From the NCBI GenBank assembly GCA_949742505.1, contig CATJPU010000296.1, positions 1 to 33,863 of the forward strand: a stretch of DNA of 33,863 bases. The letters run 5' to 3'. The DNA comes from an uncultured Lachnospiraceae bacterium. Its GTDB lineage: Bacteria; Bacillota; Clostridia; Lachnospirales; Lachnospiraceae. The position numbers and the translations under genes were made by a program. The notes beneath the pieces were generated by a model. The model searched no databases and was not told the DNA's origin. It was given only the letters and a program-made list of their open reading frames with translations. This document shows, one piece after another, positions 17,120 to 25,124 of the stretch (its first letter is position 1; every line of letters starts with the position of its first letter).

Positions 17120-17860
17120 ATGTTAGAAGGTAAGATTGCGGTTGTCACCGGAGCATCCCGGGGAATCGGAAGAGCAATTGCCCTGGAACTGGCGGCCAGA
17201 GGAGCGGAGGTTATTATCAATTATAACGGTTCTGCTCAGAGCGCCGGGGAGGTTAAGCAGGAAATAGAAGAAAAAGGCGGAAAGGCAGAGACCGTTCAGT
17301 GCAACGTGGCGGATTCCAGCCGGTGCACAGAATTTATCAGCGAAGTGATAAAGAACTATGGACGGATCGACATTCTGGTAAATAATGCAGGAATTACCAG
17401 AGACGGTTTGCTGATGAAGATGTCGGAGAAGGATTTTGACGACGTGGTTGCGACTAATCTGAAGGGCACATTCAATACCATACGCGCGGTCTCCCGTCAG
17501 ATGATTAAACAGAAAAGCGGAAGAATTATCAACATGTCTTCGGTGGTGGGAATTTGCGGAAACGCAGGACAGGTCAACTATGCGGCGTCGAAAGCAGGTA
17601 TTATCGGCGTGACCAAATCTGCGGCAAAAGAAGTTGCTTCAAGGGGGATTACCGTCAATGCGGTGGCTCCCGGATTTGTCGGTACGGAGATGACGGCAGT
17701 GCTTTCTGATAAAGTAAAAGAAGAATCCATCAGGCAGATTCCATTAGGAAGGTTCGGGAAACCGGAGGATATTGCAAAAACAGTAGCGTTTCTTGCATCG
17801 GAAGAAGCGGGCTATATTACCGGGCAGGTGATTCAGGTAGACGGAGGATTGGCAATATGA
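17120..17860 (+). CDS. fabG: 3-oxoacyl-ACP reductase
   Basis: FabG reduces 3-oxoacyl-ACP with NADPH. This 246-aa short-chain dehydrogenase has the Rossmann motif [16 protein letters not shown] at about residue 88, catalytic Ser141 (MSSVVG), Tyr154 and Lys158 (YAASK), and the C-terminal [13 protein letters not shown] start it at ATG 17120, after GGAGGAGAG; the track start at 17096 overlaps the fabD stop and adds a basic stretch not found in FabG. It overlaps fabF by 4 bp (ATGA). Confidence 0.96.
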   Translation: MLEGKIAVVTGASRGIGRAIALELAARGAEVIINYNGSAQSAGEVKQEIEEKGGKAETVQCNVADSSRCTEFISEVIKNYGRIDILVNNAGITRDGLLMKMSEKDFDDVVATNLKGTFNTIRAVSRQMIKQKSGRIINMSSVVGICGNAGQVNYAASKAGIIGVTKSAAKEVASRGITVNAVAPGFVGTEMTAVLSDKVKEESIRQIPLGRFGKPEDIAKTVAFLASEEAGYITGQVIQVDGGLAI

Positions 17861-19101
17861 GTAAGCGCAGAGTAGTAGTGACAGGAATGGGGGCGGTGAC
17901 CCCGATTGGGAATAGTACCGCAGAATTTTGGAGCGGAATCCGGGCAGGAAAAGTAGGAATCGGGCCGATTACGGCATTTGACACGACAAATTATAAAGTA
18001 AAGCTGGCGGCGGAAGTAAAAGATTTCGATGCGAAGGAACACATGGACTTTAAGACGGCGAAGCGGATGGAGAGATTTTCTCAATTTGCCGTAGCGGCAG
18101 CTGGAGAAGCCTTCCGGGATTCCGGGCTGGATATGGAGAAGGAAGATGTGTTCCGGGCCGGCGTTATCATCGGTTCCGGTGTAGGAAGTCTTCAGGAAGT
18201 GGAATCGGCTGTGGATAGGATTGAAAAGAAAGGACCTTCCAGAGTCAATCCTCTGTTAGTTCCCAGAATGATTGGCAATATGGCGGCCGGAAATGTTTCT
18301 ATTCAGCTGGGATTTCGGGGAAAATGCACCAACGTGGCAACGGCCTGCGCGACAGGAAGCCACTGCATTGGCGACGCATTCCGGGCAATCCAGTATGGGG
18401 ACGCGGATATTATGGCGGCCGGAGGCGCAGAGAGCTGTATCTGCCCTACAGGAGTAGCCGGTTTTACGGCGTTAACAGCGTTGTCTGAGAATCCAGACCC
18501 AATGCGGGCGTCAATTCCATTTGACAAGGACCGGGGAGGCTTCGTAATCGGAGAAGGAGCCGGAGTTGTGATTCTGGAGGAATTGGAGCACGCAAGAGCC
18601 AGAGGAGCGCACATTTATGCGGAAGTAGCAGGGTACGGCGCGACCGGGGACGCTTATCATATTACCTCGCCGATTGAGGATGGAAGCGGGGCCGCGAAGG
18701 CCATGGAACTTGCTATGGAAGAGGCGGGCGCAGTTCCGGAGGATATTGATTACATCAATGCCCATGGAACCGGAACGCATTACAATGATTTATTTGAGAC
18801 AAAGGCAGTAAAGAGCGCTTTGGGAAAGTTTGCAAACAGCGTAGTAATGAATTCCACCAAATCTATGGTGGGCCATTTGCTGGGAGCGGCAGGCGGCGTA
18901 GAATTTATCGTCTGTGTGAAATCTATTCAGGAGGGTTTTATCCACCAGACCATGGGGACCAGAGAGACAGACGAAGAATGTAATCTGAATTATGCCATCG
19001 GAGCGCCGGTAGAGAAGCCGGTACATTATGCGATGAGTAATTCCCTTGGTTTTGGGGGTCATAACGCGTCGCTGCTAATAAAAAAATATGAAAATAAATA
19101 G
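17857..19101 (+). CDS. fabF: 3-oxoacyl-ACP synthase II
   Basis: FabF extends acyl-ACP by condensation with malonyl-ACP. The 414-aa ketosynthase has Cys164 in [11 protein letters not shown], the first catalytic His in [11 protein letters not shown] and the second in [13 protein letters not shown], with the C-terminal [11 protein letters not shown]. It starts within the last codons of fabG (ATGA overlap). With FabH as the only other condensing enzyme seen here and no FabB, it would carry all elongation steps. Confidence 0.96.
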   Translation: MSKRRVVVTGMGAVTPIGNSTAEFWSGIRAGKVGIGPITAFDTTNYKVKLAAEVKDFDAKEHMDFKTAKRMERFSQFAVAAAGEAFRDSGLDMEKEDVFRAGVIIGSGVGSLQEVESAVDRIEKKGPSRVNPLLVPRMIGNMAAGNVSIQLGFRGKCTNVATACATGSHCIGDAFRAIQYGDADIMAAGGAESCICPTGVAGFTALTALSENPDPMRASIPFDKDRGGFVIGEGAGVVILEELEHARARGAHIYAEVAGYGATGDAYHITSPIEDGSGAAKAMELAMEEAGAVPEDIDYINAHGTGTHYNDLFETKAVKSALGKFANSVVMNSTKSMVGHLLGAAGGVEFIVCVKSIQEGFIHQTMGTRETDEECNLNYAIGAPVEKPVHYAMSNSLGFGGHNASLLIKKYENK

Positions 19102-19146
19102 AGACGAATCGCTTGAAAGCGATAGAAGTCGTTGAGGATAGAGAAG

Positions 19147-19569
19147 ATGGAATTTGAAAATCTGTTGACGTTAATCAAGACAGTTTCGGATTCGAAACTG
19201 ACAGATTTAAAATATGAAGAAAATGGAGTGAAACTGCATCTGGTTAAGAAACAGGGACGCGTTCCTGCAGAAGCAGTACAGCCAGCGCCTGCAGCAGCGG
19301 TGAGCGTACCGGCTGAAGCTGCGCCTGAGCCGGAAGGCAGGATTATGAAATCCCCATTAGTGGGAGTGTTCTACACAGCGCCTGCAGAGGATGCGGAAAG
19401 TTTCGTATCAGTGGGAGAGGTTGTGAAAAAGGGACAGACCATGGCGATTATCGAAGCCATGAAACTGATGAATGAGATAGAGTGTGAATTTGACGGAACA
19501 TTAAAAGAAATCTATGTGACCAACGGACAGCCCGTGGAATACGGTCAGCCGTTGTTCCGGATCGTTTAG
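19147..19569 (+). CDS. accB: Biotin carboxyl carrier protein of acetyl-CoA carboxylase
   Basis: AccB carries the biotin that shuttles CO2 between AccC and the carboxyltransferase. The 140-aa protein has a helical N-terminal part, a Pro/Ala/Glu linker (residues about 40-64) and a biotinyl domain with Lys106 in IEAMKLMNEIE, where EAMKMMN is the usual form. ATG 19147 has GAGG 9 nt upstream; the track's TTG start at 19132 is not needed. A small stem-loop (ATCGCTTGAAAGCGAT, 19108-19123) lies in the 45-bp gap after fabF. Confidence 0.95.
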   Translation: MEFENLLTLIKTVSDSKLTDLKYEENGVKLHLVKKQGRVPAEAVQPAPAAAVSVPAEAAPEPEGRIMKSPLVGVFYTAPAEDAESFVSVGEVVKKGQTMAIIEAMKLMNEIECEFDGTLKEIYVTNGQPVEYGQPLFRIV

Positions 19570-19579
19570 GAGGAAGACG

Positions 19580-20008
19580 ATGAACCATTTGAATATGAAG
19601 CAAATTCAGGAGATTATTCCTCACAGGCATCCCTTTCTGCTGTTGGATTATATCGAAGATTATGAACCGGGAAAATACGCGGTGGGATATAAATGCGTGA
19701 CCTACCGGGAAGATTTCTTTCAGGGACATTTTCCGGGAGAGCCGGTGATGCCGGGCGTTCTGACGATAGAGGCGCTTGCCCAGGCTGGTGCGGTGGCTAT
19801 TTTAAGTCAGGAAGAAAATAAAGGAAAGACGGCCTATTTCGGAGGAATTAACCAGTGCAGATTCCGGGGAAAAATCGTACCCGGAGACAAAATACGCTTA
19901 GAAACTGAGATAATCAAACAAAAAGGACCGGTAGGAATCGGCAGGGCTGCGGCGAGTGTGGACGGCAAAACCGTAGTTTCGGCGGAGTTAACCTTTATGA
20001 TTGGGTAG
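19580..20008 (+). CDS. fabZ: 3-hydroxyacyl-ACP dehydratase
   Basis: FabZ removes water from 3-hydroxyacyl-ACP. The 142-aa hot-dog protein has IPHRHPFLLLD at the N-terminus and the catalytic His50 in GHFPGEPVMPGVL with Glu64 in the following helix (IEALAQAG). TAGGAGGAAG precedes ATG 19580. It sits between accB and accC, the usual clostridial order. Confidence 0.96.
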   Translation: MNHLNMKQIQEIIPHRHPFLLLDYIEDYEPGKYAVGYKCVTYREDFFQGHFPGEPVMPGVLTIEALAQAGAVAILSQEENKGKTAYFGGINQCRFRGKIVPGDKIRLETEIIKQKGPVGIGRAAASVDGKTVVSAELTFMIG

Positions 20009-20017
20009 GTGGCGGAT

Positions 20018-21382
20018 ATGATTCAGAAAATACTGATTGCCAACAGAGGGGAGATTGCAGTGCGGATTATCCGGGCCTGCAGGGAAATGGGAATCGGGAC
20101 GGTTGCGGTTTATTCAGAAGCTGACGCAAAAGCGCTTCACGTACAGCTTGCAGACGAGGCAGTATGCATCGGGCCGGCAAGCGCCGCGGAGAGTTATCTG
20201 GATATGGAGAAGATAATCAGCGCGACGATTGTAACAGGCGCCGATGCGATTCATCCGGGTTTCGGATTCCTGTCGGAGAATGATAAGTTCGCCCGGTTGT
20301 GCGAGCAGTGCAGTATTACTTTTATTGGGCCGCCCTCAGATGTGATTGCCAGACTTGGTAATAAACAGGAGGCGAGAAATGCGATGACTGCGGCCCATGT
20401 TCCGGTAATTCCAGGTACAAAAGAGGCGGTATACGAGGCGGATGAGGCTGCTCTGATAGCGGAGCAGATCGGTTATCCGGTCATTGTCAAAGCGGTGCTT
20501 GGAGGCGGCGGCAAGGGCATGCGGGTGGCGGAGAAACCGGAGGAATTGAAAGAATGTTTCCGGACCGCGCAGAAAGAAGCGGAAGCTGCCTTTGGAGACA
20601 GGGCAATGTATCTGGAGCATTTTCTGGTGCGTCCGAGGCATATTGAGTTCCAGATACTAGCGGATAGTTTCGGTAATGTGATTCATCTTGGGGAGCGGGA
20701 CTGTTCCGTTCAGAGAAATCACCAGAAAATGATTGAAGAATCCCCGTCGCCGGCTCTGTCCGGGGAGCTTCGGGAGCGGATGGGGAAGGCTGCCGTAGAC
20801 GCGGCAAAAGCGGCAGGTTATGTAAGCGCAGGAACCATAGAATTTCTGCTGGATGATAAGAAAGATTTCTTCTTTATGGAAATGAATACCAGGATTCAGG
20901 TGGAGCATCCGGTAACGGAATGGGTAACCGGAATTGATATCGTAAAAGAGCAGATTCGGATAGCGGATGGCAGGAAACTGTCTTACAGCCAGGAGAATGT
21001 ACGACTGACAGGTCATGCTATCGAATGCCGGATTAATGCGGAGAACCCAGAGAAGGACTTTCGTCCGTCGCCCGGAACCGTTACAGATATGTATCTGCCG
21101 GGGGGCAAAGGGATTCGGGTAGATACAGCCATTTACAGCGGATGTACCATTCCTCCGTATTACGATTCCATGATTGCCAAGCTGATTGTCTGGGCGAAGA
21201 ATCGAAAGGAGGCAATCTATAAGATGCAGAGCGCGTTGGGCGAGGTGGTTATCGAAGGGGTGGACACCAACGTAGATTACCAGTATGAGATCCTGCATCA
21301 TCCGAATTTTCTATCCGGCAATATAAACATTGGATTTATAGAGGATTTGGAGCAGAGCAGAGAAGAGCCGTCTGTGCAGTGA
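20018..21382 (+). CDS. accC: Acetyl-CoA carboxylase, biotin carboxylase subunit
   Basis: AccC carboxylates biotin on AccB using ATP and bicarbonate. The 454-aa ATP-grasp protein shows KILIANRGEIAVRIIRA, the glycine-rich lid GGGGKGMR, ERDCSVQRNHQK, and the MNTRIQVEHPVTE signature. I choose ATG 20018 (AGGTGG 5 nt upstream); a GTG at 20009 directly after the fabZ stop would add three residues. It is followed by a 126-bp spacer before accDA. Confidence 0.96.
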   Translation: MIQKILIANRGEIAVRIIRACREMGIGTVAVYSEADAKALHVQLADEAVCIGPASAAESYLDMEKIISATIVTGADAIHPGFGFLSENDKFARLCEQCSITFIGPPSDVIARLGNKQEARNAMTAAHVPVIPGTKEAVYEADEAALIAEQIGYPVIVKAVLGGGGKGMRVAEKPEELKECFRTAQKEAEAAFGDRAMYLEHFLVRPRHIEFQILADSFGNVIHLGERDCSVQRNHQKMIEESPSPALSGELRERMGKAAVDAAKAAGYVSAGTIEFLLDDKKDFFFMEMNTRIQVEHPVTEWVTGIDIVKEQIRIADGRKLSYSQENVRLTGHAIECRINAENPEKDFRPSPGTVTDMYLPGGKGIRVDTAIYSGCTIPPYYDSMIAKLIVWAKNRKEAIYKMQSALGEVVIEGVDTNVDYQYEILHHPNFLSGNINIGFIEDLEQSREEPSVQ

Positions 21383-21508
21383 GACGTCTCGTTTTATGGC
21401 GGCGGGGCTGTGGGAGGAACGATACTCATAACTGCCGCTTTGCGGTGAAGGATGGAATGGGACTGACGGCTGCGCAGACAGAATATATAGAAAGAGGAGC
21501 GGGTGGAT
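21383..21508 (+). other. accC-accDA spacer
   Basis: This 126-bp spacer is long for the operon. It holds a minor hairpin (CCGC-TTT-GCGG near 21433-21443) and the self-complementary CTGCGCAG. No promoter, riboswitch or small gene was recognised. Confidence 0.3.
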
Positions 21509-23245
21509 ATGAATCTGGAAAATATGTTTAAAAAGAAGGCCGTTCGTACAAGAATGGAGCGTTCCCAGGCGGAGAGCAGGCCGGAGGTCCCTGAGGGACT
21601 GTTGAAAAAATGCAATAAATGCGGCGGAGCAATCATAGCCAGAGAAGCAGAAGAGCAGAATTATATCTGCCCGAAATGCGGAGGATATTTCCGTATTCCG
21701 GCGTACAAACGAATTGAGCTTCTGGCGGATGAAGGAAGCTTTACGGAATGGGATATGGAGGTTGATACAAATAATCCGTTGGATTATAAAGGATATACGG
21801 AGAAGCTGGAAGGGTTAAGGAAAAAGACCGGGCTTCGGGAAGCCGTAGTGACCGGGTATGTCAGAATTAACGGTATAGGAGCGGCCGTTGGCGTATGCGA
21901 CGGGCGGTTTATGATGGCGAGTATGGGAAAGGCTGTGGGAGAAAAGATTACAAGGCTGGCCGAGCGGGCGGCAGAGGAACGGCTGCCGATTATCTTATTT
22001 ACTTGCTCCGGCGGAGCCAGGATGCAGGAAGGAATGATCTCTCTCATGCAGATGGCAAAGACGGCGGCGGCTATGAAGCGGCACAGCGACGGGGGGAATT
22101 TAAGCATCAATGTTCTTACGGACCCTACTACCGGCGGAGTTACTGCAAGCTTTGCCATGCTGGGAGACATTATTCTGGCAGAACCCAGGGCGCTGATTGG
22201 ATTTGCCGGGCCGAGAGTTATTGAGCAGACGATTCGGCAGAAACTTCCAAAGGGTTTTCAGCGCTCGGAATTTCTGCTGGAGCATGGATTTGTGGACGAG
22301 ATTATAGAACGTCATAATCTGAAAGAAACGCTGGGGCGTATTCTCAAACTTCATCAAAGCGATAACGCTGGAAAGGTGCAGGAAGATCATCCGGCGGGAA
22401 GAACGGTAGAAAAACCGGACGTTAAGGCAGAGGCAGGAATGAAAGAATCTTGCAGATACCAGGATATCCCGGCGTGGGAGAGAGTGCAGATTTCCAGAAA
22501 GGCAGACAGGCCGTCGGGAAACAGCTATATACAGGCATTATTCCCGGATTTTATCGAACTTCATGGGGATCGCTATTATGGAGATGATAAGGCAATCGTA
22601 GGGGGAATCGCTCAGTTTCATGGAAGGCCGGTTACGGTAATTGCTCAGACGAAAGGCTGTACCACGAAGGAAAATATTGAGAGGAATTTCGGAATGCCGT
22701 CGCCGGAAGGATACCGAAAGGCGCTGAGGCTGATGAAGCAGGCAGAGAAATTCCATCGTCCGGTTATTTGCTTTGTGGATACGCCGGGAGCCTTCTGCGG
22801 ATTAGAAGCGGAAGAGCGGGGACAGGGCGAGGCAATCGCAAGAAATTTGTATGAAATGTCGAATCTTGAAACTCCGATTCTCTCAATTGTAGTGGGAGAA
22901 GGGGGAAGCGGAGGGGCGCTTGCCATGGCTGTGGCAGACGAGGTATGGATGCTGGAAAATGCAGTATATTCAATTCTGTCGCCGGAAGGATTTGCAAGCA
23001 TTTTATGGAAAGACGGCGGGCGCGCCGAGGAGGCGGCGGAACTAATGAAAATGACTGCAAAAGACTTATTGGGGCTTGGGATTGTGGAACAGGTCATTCC
23101 AGAACCGGAAGCGTTTTCCGAAGAGACGCTGGAGTCCGTAGCAGACCGTCTGGAAGCGGAGATTGCCGGATTTCTTGAAAAGTATACGGCGCTGGATACC
23201 AAAGAGCTGCTTAAAACCCGTTACCAGAGATTCCGGGAAATGTAA
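21509..23245 (+). CDS. accDA: Acetyl-CoA carboxylase carboxyltransferase, fused beta-alpha (AccD-AccA)
   Basis: This single 578-aa protein joins the two carboxyltransferase subunits that are separate in E. coli. Residues about 1-285 are AccD: a C4 zinc ribbon (CNKCGG then CPKCGG near residues 34-55) and [27 protein letters not shown] charged, poorly conserved linker (about 285-310) leads to Acc[41 protein letters not shown] and [11 protein letters not shown]. It transfers CO2 from biotin to acetyl-CoA to make malonyl-CoA. ATG 21509 is preferred (AGAGGAG 10 nt upstream) over the track's GTG 21503. It ends the biosynthetic part of the operon; fabT follows with its own promoter. Confidence 0.95.
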   Translation: MNLENMFKKKAVRTRMERSQAESRPEVPEGLLKKCNKCGGAIIAREAEEQNYICPKCGGYFRIPAYKRIELLADEGSFTEWDMEVDTNNPLDYKGYTEKLEGLRKKTGLREAVVTGYVRINGIGAAVGVCDGRFMMASMGKAVGEKITRLAERAAEERLPIILFTCSGGARMQEGMISLMQMAKTAAAMKRHSDGGNLSINVLTDPTTGGVTASFAMLGDIILAEPRALIGFAGPRVIEQTIRQKLPKGFQRSEFLLEHGFVDEIIERHNLKETLGRILKLHQSDNAGKVQEDHPAGRTVEKPDVKAEAGMKESCRYQDIPAWERVQISRKADRPSGNSYIQALFPDFIELHGDRYYGDDKAIVGGIAQFHGRPVTVIAQTKGCTTKENIERNFGMPSPEGYRKALRLMKQAEKFHRPVICFVDTPGAFCGLEAEERGQGEAIARNLYEMSNLETPILSIVVGEGGSGGALAMAVADEVWMLENAVYSILSPEGFASILWKDGGRAEEAAELMKMTAKDLLGLGIVEQVIPEPEAFSEETLESVADRLEAEIAGFLEKYTALDTKELLKTRYQRFREM

Positions 23246-23254
23246 GAAAATTAG

Positions 23255-23284
23255 TTGATTCTTTCCCCGGAAAGTGGGTATAAT
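23255..23284 (+). promoter_or_regulatory. Promoter for the fabT-like regulator
   Basis: TTGATT (23255-23260), an 18-nt spacer and consensus TATAAT (23279-23284) lie just after the accDA stop. The predicted transcript starts about 110 nt before ATG 23404 and includes the structured leader. Confidence 0.65.
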
Positions 23285-23293
23285 AAGTGCAGT

Positions 23294-23382
23294 AAAAATT
23301 TCCGCTTGTGCCGCCCGGCGTTGCGTGAGAAAGCGCTCTGTTCCCGGCAGGCAGCTCTGGGCGGCTCGGGTGGAAAAATTTT
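23294..23382 (+). ncRNA. Structured 5' leader before fabT, unknown class
   Basis: Nested complementary arms enclose the segment: AAAAATTTCC (23294-23303) with GGAAAAATTTT (23372-23382), then a perfect GCCGCCC (23310-23316) with GGGCGGC (23359-23365), then smaller inner hairpins such as CTG-CAG. The outer right arm ends in TTTT about 20 nt before the start codon. This could be an attenuator or cis-regulatory RNA. It does not match a riboswitch class I recognise. Confidence 0.45.
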
Positions 23383-23403
23383 AAATGTTGGAAGAGGGAG
23401 CGT

Positions 23404-23883
23404 ATGGACGCGTACAAGACGGTGAACGATGTTTTGGTTAATCTGATTAACGAAGTGTGGGTGCTGGAAGGAAAGGCTATTATTACAGGAGAATTTCAGG
23501 ATCTGACGAATAACGATATGCATGTGATTGAAGCCATCGGCAAAGGCGGGGGGGATAATATGTCTTCGATTGCGAAGAGGCTGAATATCACTGTAGGAAC
23601 GCTGACTTCTTCCATCAACAGACTGGTTAAGAAAAATTATGTGGAGCGATTCAGGAGCGAGGAAGACCGGCGCATTGTGCTGGTGAAACTACTGGATAAG
23701 GGAGTGCGGGCATTTGATCATCATGCGGAGTACCATCGCAGGATGACGGAGGCAGTGCTTGCGAAGCTTAAGGAGGAGGAAATTCCGGTGCTGGTGAAGA
23801 CACTGGCAGGGTTTTCAGAATTTTTCCGGGAATATCGTACCTATACCTCGTCGGACGATAGTCCGCCGGTCCGAAGGGCATAA
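23404..23883 (+). CDS. fabT: MarR-family regulator, probable FabT
   Basis: This 159-aa winged-helix protein should repress the fab operon when bound to acyl-ACP, by analogy with streptococcal FabT. The MarR core is visible: the HTH SSIAKRLNITVGTLTSSINRLVKKNYVER (about residues 57-85) and the wing SEEDRRIVLVKL. Dimerisation helices lie at both ends. In many Firmicutes this gene is first in the operon; here it is last, with a separate promoter and leader. The final codons (SSDDSPPVRRA) lie inside the first of three hairpin repeats, so the C-terminus may have been rewritten by repeat DNA. The palindromes at the fabH promoter are its likely targets. Confidence 0.8.
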   Translation: MDAYKTVNDVLVNLINEVWVLEGKAIITGEFQDLTNNDMHVIEAIGKGGGDNMSSIAKRLNITVGTLTSSINRLVKKNYVERFRSEEDRRIVLVKLLDKGVRAFDHHAEYHRRMTEAVLAKLKEEEIPVLVKTLAGFSEFFREYRTYTSSDDSPPVRRA

Positions 23884-24000
23884 GTTAAGGTGTGCCTGGA
23901 AGGTATATCTTGTCGGACAATAGTCTGAATGTGAGTAATTTATAGATAGCAGGCAGGAAGGTGCATGGAACGTATACTTTGTCGGACGAAGTCCGCCTGC
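23836..24000. repeat. Three degenerate hairpin repeats
   Basis: The pattern GTATA-nCTn-GTCGGAC-GA(TA)-GTCCG occurs three times, with TCGGAC at 23851, 23913 and 23982 (spacings 62 and 69 bp). Each unit can fold as CGGAC/GTCCG (middle copy degenerate). Intervening bases also share GTGCCTGGAA/GTGCATGGAA-like words. The first copy overlaps the end of fabT. Confidence 0.65.
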
Positions 24001-24007
24001 CCAAAAG

Positions 24008-24058
24008 GCATGCCTAAGGCGTGCCCTTGGGTATGAGTTACGGTCTGCGCACTTTTTT
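24008..24058 (+). terminator. Possible terminator after fabT
   Basis: AGGCATGCCT and GCGTGC/GCGCAC arms precede TTTTTT at 24053-24058. Pairing is imperfect, so this is a tentative end for the fab/fabT transcripts. Confidence 0.4.
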
Positions 24059-24093
24059 GCGATAGAATCCTTCAAGATAATTTGTTGAATGGA

Positions 24094-24123
24094 TTGAAAT
24101 AGGATGCCTGAATGGATTATAAT
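24094..24123 (+). promoter_or_regulatory. Promoter for purine nucleoside phosphorylase
   Basis: TTGAAA (24094-24099), an 18-nt spacer and TATAAT (24118-24123) lie about 45 bp before ATG 24170. Confidence 0.6.
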
Positions 24124-24169
24124 GTGAAGAAAGAATCTAATTTACAGAGAGAATCAAGGAGGATATACT

Positions 24170-24991
24170 ATGGCACAGGGATACAAAGGATTAGAAGCGG
24201 CGATTACCGCAATCAGAGAGAAGACAGATTTTGTTCCGGAGACGGCGCTTGTTCTTGGCTCCGGCCTTGGTGGGTTTGCGGAGAGAATTGATGTAAAAGC
24301 AGAGGTAGAGTATACGGATATTGAGGGATTTCCGGTATCAACAGTAGCGGGACACGAGGGTAAATTTATCTTCGGATATGTGAAGAAAGTTCCGGTTGTC
24401 GTGATGAAAGGAAGGGTTCATTATTACGAAGGCTACGAGATGGAGGATGTGGTGATGCCAATCCGGCTGATGGGTATGCTGGGAGCTAAGACATTAATTC
24501 TGACTAATGCGGCAGGCAGCGTGAATCTGGATTATAAGCCGGGGGATCTGATGATTATTGAGGATCAGATTTCCGCGTTTGTTCAAAGTCCCTTAAGAGG
24601 ACGCAATATGGAAGAGCTGGGAACCCGTTTCCCGGACATGAGCTGTATTTACGACAAAGAGATACAGGATAAGATTGAGGAAATAGCAAAGGAACTTAAG
24701 GTATCCGTTAAGAAAGGGATATATCTGCAGTGGCAGGGTCCTAATTATGAGAGCCCAGCAGAGATTCGGATGTTCAGAGGACTGGGCGCGGATGCGATTG
24801 GTATGAGTACCGCATGCGAAGCGATAGCCGCAAGGCATATGGGGCTTCGGGTCTGCGGGATTTCCTGTCTGACGAATATGGCGGCAGGGATCTTAGACCA
24901 GCCCTTAGACCACAAAGAGGTTCAGGAGGTTGCCAATCAGGTAAAGGATTCTTTTGAAGCGCTTGTGTCGGAGATGATTGCCAGAATTTAG
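24170..24991 (+). CDS. punA: Purine nucleoside phosphorylase (trimeric type)
   Basis: This 273-aa enzyme cleaves guanosine/inosine-type nucleosides with phosphate to give the base and ribose 1-phosphate, in purine salvage. Motifs include the phosphate loop GSGLGGFAERI, AGHEGKF, KGRVHYYEGY, LTNAAGSVN, YLQWQGPNYESPAEIRM and the base-binding SCLTNMAAGI. Its length suits the low-molecular-mass homotrimer class. CAAGGAGG precedes the ATG. It appears to be a single-gene unit: own promoter, and a hairpin downstream. Confidence 0.94.
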   Translation: MAQGYKGLEAAITAIREKTDFVPETALVLGSGLGGFAERIDVKAEVEYTDIEGFPVSTVAGHEGKFIFGYVKKVPVVVMKGRVHYYEGYEMEDVVMPIRLMGMLGAKTLILTNAAGSVNLDYKPGDLMIIEDQISAFVQSPLRGRNMEELGTRFPDMSCIYDKEIQDKIEEIAKELKVSVKKGIYLQWQGPNYESPAEIRMFRGLGADAIGMSTACEAIAARHMGLRVCGISCLTNMAAGILDQPLDHKEVQEVANQVKDSFEALVSEMIARI

Positions 24992-24997
24992 ACGGGA

Positions 24998-25056
24998 GCT
25001 GCGGACAAGCGGCAGAAGGCGTAACAGTACAGATCGTCTTTGGCGCTTGCGGCAGC
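24998..25056 (+). terminator. Hairpin after punA
   Basis: GCTGC..CAAGCG (24998-25011) pairs with CGCTTG..GCAGC (25044-25056) across a loop of about 30 nt. There is no U-tract, so termination is uncertain; it may be a processing or stability structure. Confidence 0.3.
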
Positions 25057-25124
25057 GGTATTAGCTCTTTAGAGTGATGAGAAATTCCTGACTGCAGGAA
25101 AAGAAGCGGGAGGAGATCAGTACG

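Noticed and set aside
21383-21508. Riboswitch in the accC-accDA spacer
   Set aside because: Only short, weak hairpins are present and no known motif was recognised.
23836-24000. CRISPR array
   Set aside because: Only three degenerate units with internal hairpins, unequal spacing and similar intervening sequence; no cas genes nearby.
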